Positions 23,330 to 30,261 of a DNA stretch of 32,758 nucleotides are shown here, piece after piece (the stretch's first letter is position 1; the number at the start of each line of letters is the position of its first letter). A program made the position numbers and the translations under genes. The notes below the pieces were generated by a model. The model was not told the DNA's origin. It searched no databases and was given only the letters and a program-made list of their open reading frames with translations. The DNA is from Haloferax profundi. GTDB lineage: Archaea > Halobacteriota > Halobacteria > Halobacteriales > Haloferacaceae. The stretch spans positions 1 through 32,758 of the forward strand of contig NZ_LOPV01000181.1 in assembly GCF_001469865.1 (NCBI RefSeq), written 5' to 3'.

Positions 23330-24763
23330 CTATCCGAGACTGCCCTCCATCTCGAGTTCGACGAGTCGGTTGAGTTCGACTGCGTACTCGATGGGGAGTT
23401 CCTTCGTGATTGGTTCGATGAACCCCGACACGATGAGTTGCTTGGCTTCGTCGTCGCCGAGTCCGCGTGACTGGAGGTAGAACACGTCTTCGTCGCCAAT
23501 CTTTCCGACCGTCGCCTCGTGCGCCACGTCGACTTTGTTCTCGTGAATCTCGATGTGTGGCATCGTGTCCGAAGTGGACGCGTTGTCGAACATCAGCGCG
23601 TCGCACTCCACGGAACACGAAGAGTCAGTCGCGCCGTGTGCGATGCGGACGAGGCCGCGGTAGTTGGTGCGGCCACCGCCGCGTGAGATAGACTTCGAGA
23701 CGATGGTCGACTTCGTCTCGGGGGCGTTGTGGTAGACTTTCGCGCCGGTGTCGATGTTCTGTCCCTCGCTGGCGAAGGCGATGGTGATGTGGTTGTCAGA
23801 GGCTCCACGGCCGTTGAGAATCGTCGCCGGGTAGAGCATGGTGGCTTTCGAGCCCATCGACCCCGAAATCCACTCCATGCGTCCGTTCTTGCCGACGATG
23901 GCACGCTTCGTGTTGAGGTTGTACGTGTTCTTCGACCAGTTCTGGACGGTCGAATACTGCACGTGCGCCCCCTCCTTGACGAACACCTCGACACATCCGG
24001 AGTGGAGGTTGAACGCGGAGTACTTGGGTGCCGAACAGCCCTCGATGTAGTGGACCTCGGAGTTCTTCTCCGCGACGATGAGCGTGTGTTCGAACTGCCC
24101 CATACCGGCCGAGTTCATGCGGAAGTACGCCTGTACCGGCATGTCGACGGTGACACCCTCCGGAACGTAGACGAACGACCCACCGGACCAGATGGCACCG
24201 TGGAGTGCGGCGAACTTGTTGTCACTCGGCGGGACGCACTTCGTCATGAAGTACTCCTCGACCAGGTCCGGGTGTTCGCGGACGGCCTTGTCCATGTCCA
24301 TGAAGACGACGCCCTCTTTCTCCCACTCCTCACGCATGTTCTGGTAGACGATTTCCGACTCGTACTGGGCGCCGACGCCGGAGAGGGCGTTCTTCTCGGC
24401 TTCCGGGATGCCCAGTTTGTCGAAGGTGTCGCGGATATCTTCCGGTAGGTCACGCCAGTCGCGGACGCCACCGCGGACCTCTACGTCGGGACGGATGTAC
24501 GGCACGATGACGTCCACGTCGACTTCGGAGAGGTCAGGTTGGCCGGGCCACCCAGTCGGCATCGGCATCTGCTGGAACATCCGAAGCGCCCGGAGGCGGC
24601 GCTCCAACATCCACTCCGGTTCACCTTTGTCCTCGGAGATGACCCGGACGGTCTCTTCGTCGAGACCTTTCTCGGCCACGAATGCGGCCTTCTGTTCCTT
24701 CTTGAAGTCGAATCGGTTCTGGACGTCCGCCTCCTCGAAGTGTTTCTCCTGACGGGTACTCAT
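23330..24763 (-). CDS. sufB: SufB-like Fe-S cluster scaffold, without SufC or SufD
   Basis: A full-length 477-residue SufB. In bacteria the SufBC2D complex assembles Fe-S clusters; SufC is the ATPase. The last 92 residues align without gaps to my memory of E. coli SufB, placing the scaffold cysteine at Cys387 (ECDALM) and the partner His and Glu at His415/Glu416 (VAHEAT). Further family motifs are YVPEGVTVDMPVQAYFRMN, GCSAPKYSAFNLHSG and MGSKATMLYPATILNG. It is therefore SufB rather than SufD. No sufC or sufD lies on either side, although these genes usually cluster. The start fits TCATATCCTC on the minus strand about 28 bases upstream. It is transcribed divergently from a zinc-ribbon membrane protein. 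Confidence 0.93.
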   Translation of the reverse strand: MSTRQEKHFEEADVQNRFDFKKEQKAAFVAEKGLDEETVRVISEDKGEPEWMLERRLRALRMFQQMPMPTGWPGQPDLSEVDVDVIVPYIRPDVEVRGGVRDWRDLPEDIRDTFDKLGIPEAEKNALSGVGAQYESEIVYQNMREEWEKEGVVFMDMDKAVREHPDLVEEYFMTKCVPPSDNKFAALHGAIWSGGSFVYVPEGVTVDMPVQAYFRMNSAGMGQFEHTLIVAEKNSEVHYIEGCSAPKYSAFNLHSGCVEVFVKEGAHVQYSTVQNWSKNTYNLNTKRAIVGKNGRMEWISGSMGSKATMLYPATILNGRGASDNHITIAFASEGQNIDTGAKVYHNAPETKSTIVSKSISRGGGRTNYRGLVRIAHGATDSSCSVECDALMFDNASTSDTMPHIEIHENKVDVAHEATVGKIGDEDVFYLQSRGLGDDEAKQLIVSGFIEPITKELPIEYAVELNRLVELEMEGSLG

Positions 24764-24933
24764 AACACCAGTCTAGGGGTTCTCAGAGGATATGAGGATG
24801 CCTGCAGGGTCTCCGGCGGCAGAACGTCCCGCCGAAGAGAACGACGACCGTCGACCGTCGAACCCTCCGTGCTGCACACCAGCTTTATCGAGTAAACCGT
24901 CGTTCTAGAACGAGACGCAGACAATTTGGAAAC

Positions 24934-25782
24934 ATGACACGTTCAGCACTCTTCGAGCGGATTCACCAACCCGAGTACACCGGCGAAAATCGGTGTATTC
25001 CCTGTACCGTCGTGAACGTCCTCATCGCAGCCACGATGAGTATCGTCCTCGGCATCGTGTGGGCCCCGCTCGCGCTCGCGTCGTTCGTCGTCTTCGCAAG
25101 CGTCGTCTACATCCGCGGGTACCTCGTTCCGGGGACGCCGACGCTGACGAAGCGATATCTCCCGGACCGTGTCCTTCGCTGGTTCGACAAAGAACCGACG
25201 CCGGGGGACGAAGTCGGCACGGACAGCGACGCGATGCTCGACGTGGACGGCAGTCCCGAACTCGACGTGGAGGCAGTGTTACAGGGCGCTCGCGCACTCG
25301 AACAGTGCGACGACGTGGACGACCTCTGCCTGACAGACGACTTCGAAACCGCGTGGACGCGTGAGATTCAGCGAACCGACGATGCTGTCGTTCGACGGCG
25401 ACTCGCGGCGATGCTCGGTATCGACACGGACAGAATCTCGTTGGAGGACCGTGACCGCTGGTTCGTCGCCATCGTCGGCGGCACACACGTCGGGAGGTGG
25501 GAATCCCACGGTGCACTCATCGCCGATATGGCGGCCGATGCCGTCCTCGAAGACCGAATCGACGACTGGGACGCACTCACCAACGACCACCGAAGTGCAC
25601 TGGCGAGAGGCATTCGCGTGTACCTCGACCAGTGTCCGGACTGCGGCGGGCCGGTTCAGTTCACCGAAGAGACGGCGGAGTCCTGCTGTCGCTCGTGGCA
25701 AGTTCTCGTCACTCGGTGCGACGACTGCGGGAGTCGATTGTTCGAAGTCGACCTCTCTGCGGTCGAAGAAGCGCCGGCATGA
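24934..25782 (+). CDS. Haloarchaeal membrane protein with zinc ribbon (paralogue of 15352)
   Basis: A 282-residue protein. An N-terminal CIPCTVVN precedes two closely spaced helices (about 27-50 and 52-66). A cytoplasmic domain has LTDDFETAWTREIQ, LAAMLGIDTDRIS, GRWESHGALIADMAADAV and DHRSALARGIRVYLD. A zinc ribbon follows with CPDCGGPVQFTEE, two further Cys (SCCRSW), and CDDCGSRLFEVDL at the end. The same parts in the same order occur in the protein at 15352-16188, though that one lacks the N-terminal CxxC. Function unknown. GCTTTATCGAG (24880-24890) upstream may be its TATA element with a leader of about 20 bases. Confidence 0.75.
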   Translation: MTRSALFERIHQPEYTGENRCIPCTVVNVLIAATMSIVLGIVWAPLALASFVVFASVVYIRGYLVPGTPTLTKRYLPDRVLRWFDKEPTPGDEVGTDSDAMLDVDGSPELDVEAVLQGARALEQCDDVDDLCLTDDFETAWTREIQRTDDAVVRRRLAAMLGIDTDRISLEDRDRWFVAIVGGTHVGRWESHGALIADMAADAVLEDRIDDWDALTNDHRSALARGIRVYLDQCPDCGGPVQFTEETAESCCRSWQVLVTRCDDCGSRLFEVDLSAVEEAPA

Positions 25783-25830
25783 CCACGAGACGGGGCGACA
25801 TTTTTCGTCGTTGACAGCATTGCATCACGT

Positions 25831-26013
25831 ATGAGTAAAGCGCACTTCGAGGTGTACGCCGACGTCGAGGGACAGTATCGGTGGCGTCTCGTCCACGACA
25901 ACGGAAACATCCTTGCGGACTCGGGCGAGGGATACGCGTCGAAACAGAAGGCCAAGCAGGGTATCGAGAGCGTCAAACAGAACGCTCGGGATGCCGAAGT
26001 CGTCGAGAAGTGA
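25831..26013 (+). CDS. DUF1508 (YegP-like) protein
   Basis: A 60-residue single DUF1508 repeat: FEVYADVEGQYRWRLVHDNG, then ILADSGEGYASKQKAKQGIESVKQNA. The fold is a beta-beta-beta-alpha unit that usually dimerises or occurs as a tandem, as in YegP. Function is unknown, although these proteins are widespread. A homologue in H. volcanii lies next to the alpha-2 proteasome gene as far as I recall, as it does here. Leaderless start: ACATTTTTCG lies at 25799-25808. Confidence 0.88.
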   Translation: MSKAHFEVYADVEGQYRWRLVHDNGNILADSGEGYASKQKAKQGIESVKQNARDAEVVEK

Positions 26014-26065
26014 CCCGACAGTGAGTGTCTCCGTACTGCGATAGCGGGAACCCGCGACGTGAACC

Positions 26066-26095
26066 CCACACCACTGCCGGGTGTGGAGGCTTTTT
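26066..26095 (+). terminator. Hairpin terminator after the DUF1508 gene
   Basis: CCACACC (26066-26072), a seven-base loop and GGTGTGG (26080-26086) form a perfect stem. Five T follow at 26091-26095. The same T-run is about 29 bases before the ATG at 26122, so it might double as the TATA-like element of the next transcript. Confidence 0.6.
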
Positions 26096-26121
26096 CCGCC
26101 TCCGGAACCGACCACGGGGTA

Positions 26122-26163
26122 ATGACGAACGTCGCCCTCGCGACTGAGGTGGTTGCCCGATGA
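26122..26163 (+). CDS. 13-codon upstream ORF overlapping psmC
   Basis: ATG at 26122 opens MTNVALATEVVAR and ends in TGA at 26161-26163, which overlaps the psmC ATG (26160-26162) as ATGA. GAGGTGG (26146-26152), inside the micro-ORF and 7 bases before the psmC ATG, is a good ribosome-binding site. The T-rich GGCTTTTTCC (26088-26097) lies at the leaderless distance from 26122. A short coupled leader peptide is plausible. It may also be chance, as short ORFs are common. Confidence 0.4.
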   Translation: MTNVALATEVVAR

Positions 26164-26888
26164 ACCGAAACGACAAACAAGCGTACGACCGCGGTACGTC
26201 GCTGTTCTCGCCGGATGGCCGTATCTATCAGGTCGAGTACGCCCGTGAGGCCGTCAAACGTGGCGCGCCGGTCGTCGGCGTCAGAACGACGGACGGTGTC
26301 GTTCTCGCGGCCCAGCGCTCTTCGCCCTCGTCGCTCATGGAGACGAAGAGCATCGAGAAGATTCACAAACTCGACGACAACCTCGGTGCTGCCAGTGCGG
26401 GCCACGTCGCCGACGCGCGCAAACTCGTGGACTTCGCTCGAACGACCGCGCAGCGTGAGCGACTCCGCTACGGCGAACCAATCGGCGTCGAAGCGCTCAC
26501 GAAGGCCATCACCGACAACATCCAAGAGAGCACGCAGTCCGGGGGTACCCGGCCGTACGGCGCGTCGCTCCTCATCGGCGGCGTCGAAGACGGGCGCGGA
26601 CGCCTCTTTGCGACCGACCCCTCGGGGACCCCACAAGAGTGGAAGGCCGTCGCTATCGGTGGCCGACGCAACGACATCCAGGCCGCCCTCGAAGAACAGT
26701 ACACCGACGACCTGTCGCTCGACGACGGCGTCACCCTCGCGCTGAGTGCACTCCGCGAGGCTGACGCCGAACTCACCGCCAGCGACGTGAGCGCCGTCAC
26801 GCTGTCCGAAGACGGATTCGTGACGCTCGACGAAGCGACGATTTCCGAAGCGTTCGCCGACGTCGAACCCGACGCAGACGAGGAGTAG
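26160..26888 (+). CDS. psmC: 20S proteasome alpha subunit, alpha-2 (PsmC) type
   Basis: A 242-residue alpha subunit that forms the outer heptameric rings of the 20S proteasome and gates substrate entry. The N-terminal alpha signature is YDRGTSLFSPDGRIYQVEYA (9-28), followed by REAVKRGAPVVGVRT and SAGHVADARKLVDFAR. There is no N-terminal catalytic Thr, as expected for alpha subunits. H. volcanii has two alpha proteins; the MNRNDKQAYDRGTS start is as I recall alpha-2 (PsmC), while alpha-1 starts with a Gln-rich sequence. The beta subunit is not in the window. The ATG overlaps a 13-codon upstream ORF, and the MOSC gene begins directly after its stop. Confidence 0.92.
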   Translation: MNRNDKQAYDRGTSLFSPDGRIYQVEYAREAVKRGAPVVGVRTTDGVVLAAQRSSPSSLMETKSIEKIHKLDDNLGAASAGHVADARKLVDFARTTAQRERLRYGEPIGVEALTKAITDNIQESTQSGGTRPYGASLLIGGVEDGRGRLFATDPSGTPQEWKAVAIGGRRNDIQAALEEQYTDDLSLDDGVTLALSALREADAELTASDVSAVTLSEDGFVTLDEATISEAFADVEPDADEE

Positions 26889-27731
26889 ATGACGAACGGG
26901 GCAGAGGCGGACGACCAGCAGACGACAGACGCCGCAGTGACGCTGGACCGTATCGCGGTCTATCCAGTGAAATCGCTTGACCCAGAGTACGTCGAGCGAA
27001 CCCAACTCGTCGAAAACGGTGGCCTCTCCGGCGACCGCGAGTACGCCATCTTCGACGCAGACGGGAACTACGTCAACGGGAAGCGAGAACGCGCGATTCA
27101 TCGCATCAGAAGTTCGGTCTCGCTCGACGACGACACGATTCGACTCTCCGCGCCCGACTGTGACGACTACGGCGGTCCAATCGCCGACGCCGACGACTGG
27201 CTTTCGGCGTACTTCGGGTACGACGTCGAACTCCGGCGCGATTCTTCGGGAGGATTCCCCGACGACACCACCGCCAGCGGTCCGACGGTCATCTCGACGG
27301 CGACGCTCGAACGGGTCGCGTCGTGGTTCGAGGAAATCGACACCGACGAGATGCGCCGCCGACTCCGGCCGAACCTCGAACTCGACGCTCCTGTCCCGTT
27401 CTGGGAGGACCACCTGTTCGACCAGCGAGAGACGTGCGTCGAGTTCAGTATCGGGGCCGCCTCGTTCGCCGGAGTCAATCCCTGCCAGCGCTGTGTCGTC
27501 CCGACACGCGACCCCGACACCGGCGAATCGACGCCGGGGTTCCGCGAAGCCTTCGTGACGAAGCGTCGCGAGACACTCCCCCCGTGGTCCGGTGGCGACT
27601 GGTTCGACCACGACTTCCGACTCATGGTCAACACCGTCGTCCCCGAGTCTTCGTGGGGCGAGACGCTCGCTGTGGGTGACGACGTTACCGTCGGAAACGT
27701 GGTGTCGGCCGACAGCCACGTCTCTGGCTGA
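26889..27731 (+). CDS. MOSC-domain molybdenum-cofactor protein (mARC/YcbX-like)
   Basis: A 280-residue protein with a MOSC N-terminal beta-barrel (YPVKSLDPE at 25-33, GLSGDREYAIFD at 45-56) and a MOSC domain. RRRLRPNLELD (157-166) and NPCQRCVVPTRDPDTGE (197-213) match the mARC family. In that family the Cys of the RC pair (here Cys202) is the Mo ligand. Such enzymes reduce N-hydroxylated compounds or related substrates with an electron donor. Unlike some bacterial members it has no C-terminal 2Fe-2S ferredoxin domain, so a separate donor would be needed. The ATG follows the psmC stop with no spacer, so it is probably on the same message, though no functional tie to the proteasome is evident. 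Confidence 0.88.
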   Translation: MTNGAEADDQQTTDAAVTLDRIAVYPVKSLDPEYVERTQLVENGGLSGDREYAIFDADGNYVNGKRERAIHRIRSSVSLDDDTIRLSAPDCDDYGGPIADADDWLSAYFGYDVELRRDSSGGFPDDTTASGPTVISTATLERVASWFEEIDTDEMRRRLRPNLELDAPVPFWEDHLFDQRETCVEFSIGAASFAGVNPCQRCVVPTRDPDTGESTPGFREAFVTKRRETLPPWSGGDWFDHDFRLMVNTVVPESSWGETLAVGDDVTVGNVVSADSHVSG

Positions 27732-27743
27732 CCCGCCCGCGCT

Positions 27744-28481
27744 TCACCACCCGGTGAACTTGTCGCGCCGGTAGAGGTCGAGTTCACTGACGGTCGAATC
27801 GTCCTGTAGCGCAGCGAACCGAATCGCGTTGGCTATCTCTTCTGGTTCGGTGACTTCACCGGACTCGAATCGGACTTCGAACGCTTCGCCGTCTTCCGAC
27901 CCGAACTCTGTTCGGACCTCACTCGGGTTGACGACTGTGATACCGACGTCGGCGTCGCCGACCTGCCCTTCGAGGCTGTGGGCGAACCCACGGACCCACC
28001 ACTTCGAGGCGGCGTACACCGGGTTGAACGGGCGGGGATACTGTCCGGCGAAACTGCCGACGAAGACGAGGTTCCCCGCCGTCTCGCGGAGGTGTGGGAG
28101 TGCGGCGCGAGAGACGAAGAAGACACCGTCGACGTTCGTGTCCATCATCTGTCTGTACTCGGTGGTCGACATCGACTCGACGTCCGACCCGCGGGCGAGG
28201 CCAGCGTTGTTCACGACGACGTCGAGGCGGCCGAACTCGTCGATGGTCTGGTCGAACGCCGCCTCGACGGCGTCCTCGTCGCGCACGTCAGTCGGGACGA
28301 CGAGTGTCTCGACGCCGTGGTCGGATTCGAGGTCCGCAGCGATACCGAGCAATCGGTCCTCGCGCCGAGCGAGGAGGACGACGTTCGCGCCCGCGTCCGC
28401 GAGGGCGTGTGCAGTTGCTTCGCCGATACCTGCGCTCGCCCCGGTGACGAGTGCGACACGGTCTGCCAGATTGTCACGCAT
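27744..28481 (-). CDS. Short-chain dehydrogenase/reductase
   Basis: A 245-residue classical SDR. The cofactor motif TGASAGIG (13-20), NNAG (91-94), the catalytic Ser143 and the YxxxK pair Tyr156/Lys160 (VYAASK) are all present. The Ala-Arg-Arg at the end of strand 2 (LLARRED) favours NADP(H). Substrate unknown; the similarity is to the broad SDR/oxidoreductase group found in haloarchaea. The ATG at 28481 is taken, since the ten residues before it in the longer reading (to 28511) do not belong to the family. It is convergent with the MOSC gene, with 12 bases between the stop codons. Confidence 0.88.
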   Translation of the reverse strand: MRDNLADRVALVTGASAGIGEATAHALADAGANVVLLARREDRLLGIAADLESDHGVETLVVPTDVRDEDAVEAAFDQTIDEFGRLDVVVNNAGLARGSDVESMSTTEYRQMMDTNVDGVFFVSRAALPHLRETAGNLVFVGSFAGQYPRPFNPVYAASKWWVRGFAHSLEGQVGDADVGITVVNPSEVRTEFGSEDGEAFEVRFESGEVTEPEEIANAIRFAALQDDSTVSELDLYRRDKFTGW

Positions 28482-28526
28482 AGTAGTCGATGTGACGGGC
28501 AAGACAATCAACGGTTCCCCTGTGTG

Positions 28527-28622
28527 TCACTCCAGTCCGCGGCCTGTTGGTTCACCGAGCGTCCCCCGATATCGAAGCCAGACGTAGACACCGACCGGGG
28601 AGAACACGAACAGGAGGAACAT
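28527..28622 (-). CDS. Possible small single-pass membrane protein without a clear start
   Basis: From the ATG at 28622 a 31-residue peptide begins MFLLFVFSPVGVYVWLRYRG, a membrane helix with a positive end, and stops at 28529-28527. The frame stays open 60 bases upstream and adds the protein-like LNPHLSATIA before the Met, but the only start-like codon there is a CTG at 28652-28650. The sequence looks like the end of a real small haloarchaeal membrane protein. It may use a non-standard start, start at the internal ATG, or be a broken gene. A TATA-like GTAAAG on the minus strand (28686-28681) is about 30 bases before the CTG. Confidence 0.4.
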   Translation of the reverse strand: MFLLFVFSPVGVYVWLRYRGTLGEPTGRGLE

Positions 28623-28679
28623 CGCGATTGTGGCGGACAGATGTGGGTTCAGACCTGTGCCACCTCGCCGCCACCCACG

Positions 28680-28689
28680 TCTTTACATC
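28680..28689 (+). promoter_or_regulatory. TATA-like element of the first amidohydrolase
   Basis: TCTTTACATC at 28680-28689 is centred about 27 bases before the ATG at 28712, the leaderless spacing. Confidence 0.45.
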
Positions 28690-28711
28690 GTCGTACCGGG
28701 TTGAGTGAGGC

Positions 28712-29869
28712 ATGTTCACACTTACTGGTGCGCGGGTCGTCGATGCCGACGGGTCCCGCGACGCCAACGTCGTCGTCGACGAATCAACGGGTCGAATCGT
28801 GTCTGTCGGTGACGACGTCGACGGTGAGACACGCGACGTGTCGGGCCTCGTCGTCGCACCCGGACTCGTCGACTCGCACGTCCACCTGATGATGGACAGT
28901 CGTCCCGACGTGGCGTCGTATAGAACTGAACCAGTCGAGCGTGCCTGTTACCGAGCGACCGCCAGTCTCCGCGAGACACTCGAAGCAGGCGTCACGACGG
29001 TCCGTGACCTCGGGTCGCCGGGGGACCTCGCGACGAGTGCGAAAGCCGCCGTCGCCGACGGTGACGTTCCCGGCCCACGTGTCCTCGCCGCCGGAGAGAA
29101 CGTCGTCATGACTGGCGGCCACGGCCACTGGTTCGGCCGCGAAGCGGACGGCCCCGACGAGGTCCGAAAAGCCGCCCGCGAGCAACTCAAACGTGGCGCT
29201 GACGTGGTCAAGTGCATGGCGACTGGCGGAGTGCTTACAGAGGGTGCGGTCACGGGTGCGCCCGAACTCACCGAAGACGAGATTCGCGCCCTCGTCGACG
29301 CTGCGAGTGCCAAAGGCGTTCCAACCGCGGCCCACGCCCACGGCGAAGAGGGAATCAAAAACGCTGCCCGCGCCGGCATCACCAGCATCGAACACGGGAT
29401 GTTCATGGACGAGGAAGCGGCCCACTTGCTCGCCGAAAACGGGACGTACTGGGTCCCGACAGCCTCGGCAGTCCTCGAAATCGTCGAACACGGAATCGAC
29501 GCCGGCATCCCCGAAGAGGCAGTCGCCAAGGCCGAAGACGCCGCCGAACGCTTCGAAGTCGCGTGGGAACACGCCCTCGACGCCGGCGTGAAGATTGCCA
29601 TGGGAACCGACGCGGGGACACCGTTCAACGAACACGGCCAGAACGCGCTCCGCGAGATGGAACTGATGGTCGACTACGGTCTCTCTCCCGCCGAAGCACT
29701 CGATGCGGCAACCGTCACCGCGGCAGACTTGCTCGGTCTGGACGACGTTGGCAAAGTCGCCGACGGGTACGTCGCCGACCTCGTCGTCCTCGCCGACGAC
29801 CCGAGCGACGATGCGAGTGCGTGGCGAACGACCGAGCAGGTGTACCGCGCCGGGTCACAGGTCGTCTAA
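28712..29869 (+). CDS. Amidohydrolase-superfamily metal-dependent hydrolase (prolidase-like)
   Basis: A 385-residue amidohydrolase with a complete binuclear site: VDSHVHL (His56, His58), the bridging Lys167 in DVVKCMATGG, His208 in AAHAHGE, His228 in SIEHGMF and Asp300 in MGTDAGTP. The Lys ligand (to be carboxylated) and the VVKCMATGGV stretch place it with the group of Sgx/Xaa-Pro-type prolidases and aryl dialkylphosphatase-like carboxypeptidases, which hydrolyse N-acyl or dipeptide substrates. The N-terminal barrel MFTLTGARVVDADG and the C-terminal GYVADLVVLADDP are the composite urease-type beta sandwich. Substrate unknown. It is followed by tRNA-Glu and has no operon partner. Confidence 0.87.
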   Translation: MFTLTGARVVDADGSRDANVVVDESTGRIVSVGDDVDGETRDVSGLVVAPGLVDSHVHLMMDSRPDVASYRTEPVERACYRATASLRETLEAGVTTVRDLGSPGDLATSAKAAVADGDVPGPRVLAAGENVVMTGGHGHWFGREADGPDEVRKAAREQLKRGADVVKCMATGGVLTEGAVTGAPELTEDEIRALVDAASAKGVPTAAHAHGEEGIKNAARAGITSIEHGMFMDEEAAHLLAENGTYWVPTASAVLEIVEHGIDAGIPEEAVAKAEDAAERFEVAWEHALDAGVKIAMGTDAGTPFNEHGQNALREMELMVDYGLSPAEALDAATVTAADLLGLDDVGKVADGYVADLVVLADDPSDDASAWRTTEQVYRAGSQVV

Positions 29870-29913
29870 TCGCAACACGGCAGTGGGTGTCATACCCCTT
29901 CAGAAACGACAAC

Positions 29914-29922
29914 CTTTTACGA
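29914..29922 (+). promoter_or_regulatory. Promoter of tRNA-Glu
   Basis: CTTTTACGA at 29914-29922 is a TATA-like element about 36 bases before the 5' end of the tRNA. It predicts a start near 29945 and a leader of about nine bases removed by RNase P. Confidence 0.5.
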
Positions 29923-29953
29923 AACCACGCGATAACTGTGAATGTACCAACGT

Positions 29954-30028
29954 GCTCTGTTGGTGTAGTCCGGCCAATCATATCACCCTCTCACGGTGAT
30001 GACCAGGGTTCGAATCCCTGACGGAGCA
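29954..30028 (+). tRNA. tRNA-Glu (anticodon CTC)
   Basis: A 75-base tRNA with all arms. The acceptor stem GCTCTGT (29954-29960) pairs with ACGGAGC (30021-30027), with a G-T pair and discriminator A at 30028. The anticodon stem TCACC/GGTGA encloses loop CTCTCAC, giving anticodon CTC, which reads GAG, a frequent codon in this acidic proteome. The T-arm is CAGGG-TTCGAAT-CCCTG. No intron and no encoded CCA: the bases after the discriminator are CTT. The 3' part from 30007 is duplicated 145 bases downstream. Confidence 0.97.
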
Positions 30029-30097
30029 CTTCTCTGACGAACTACCTTCCAAGCGACCGCTGTGCGTGTCGCGTGGACTGTGAGTCTGTGTGTGCGA
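30007..30097 (+). repeat. 91-bp direct repeat, copy 1 (tRNA-Glu 3' end and flank)
   Basis: Begins at GGTTCGAATCCCTG in the T-arm and runs 69 bases past the tRNA. It is identical to 30152-30242, offset by 145 bases. Four bases just before it (GACC, 30001-30004) also match copy 2. A duplicated tRNA 3' end is what tRNA-targeting integrases leave as attL and attR. Confidence 0.97.
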
Positions 30098-30151
30098 CTC
30101 GAAGGGATTCGAATCAGAGAGCGTCGCGAACAAAGTGAGCAGAGCGACCGT
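30098..30151. other. 54-bp spacer between the repeats, with an inverted T-arm-like core
   Basis: Contains the 10-bp palindrome GATTCGAATC (30106-30115). On the minus strand, 30115-30103 reads GATTCGAATCCCT, matching 12 of 13 bases of the tRNA T-arm GGTTCGAATCCCT. So a third, inverted copy of the core lies between the two direct ones. No gene is visible in the spacer. Confidence 0.8.
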
Positions 30152-30242
30152 GGTTCGAATCCCTGACGGAGCACTTCTCTGACGAACTACCTTCCAAGCG
30201 ACCGCTGTGCGTGTCGCGTGGACTGTGAGTCTGTGTGTGCGA
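30152..30242 (+). repeat. 91-bp direct repeat, copy 2
   Basis: Identical to 30007-30097 over 91 bases. The 22 bases of the tRNA 3' end (30152-30173) are included but the rest of a tRNA is missing upstream, so this is no functional tRNA gene. Divergence resumes at 30243. Confidence 0.97.
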
Positions 30243-30255
30243 GTCTCACGGACTC
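30241..30255 (-). terminator. Hairpin after the HTH gene
   Basis: GAGTC (30241-30245) and GACTC (30251-30255) form a five-pair stem with a five-base loop, 7 bases after the stop of the minus-strand HTH gene. No strong T-run follows. Confidence 0.3.
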
Positions 30256-30261
30256 AAGTCT

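Noticed and set aside
25656-27719. Open frame of 687 codons on the minus strand across DUF1508, psmC and MOSC genes
   Set aside because: It runs antisense through three recognised genes and their promoters and terminator. Its translation shows no domain.
30152-30173. Second tRNA gene at the repeat
   Set aside because: Only the T-arm and 3' acceptor strand are present; the upstream 54 bases cannot supply the other arms.
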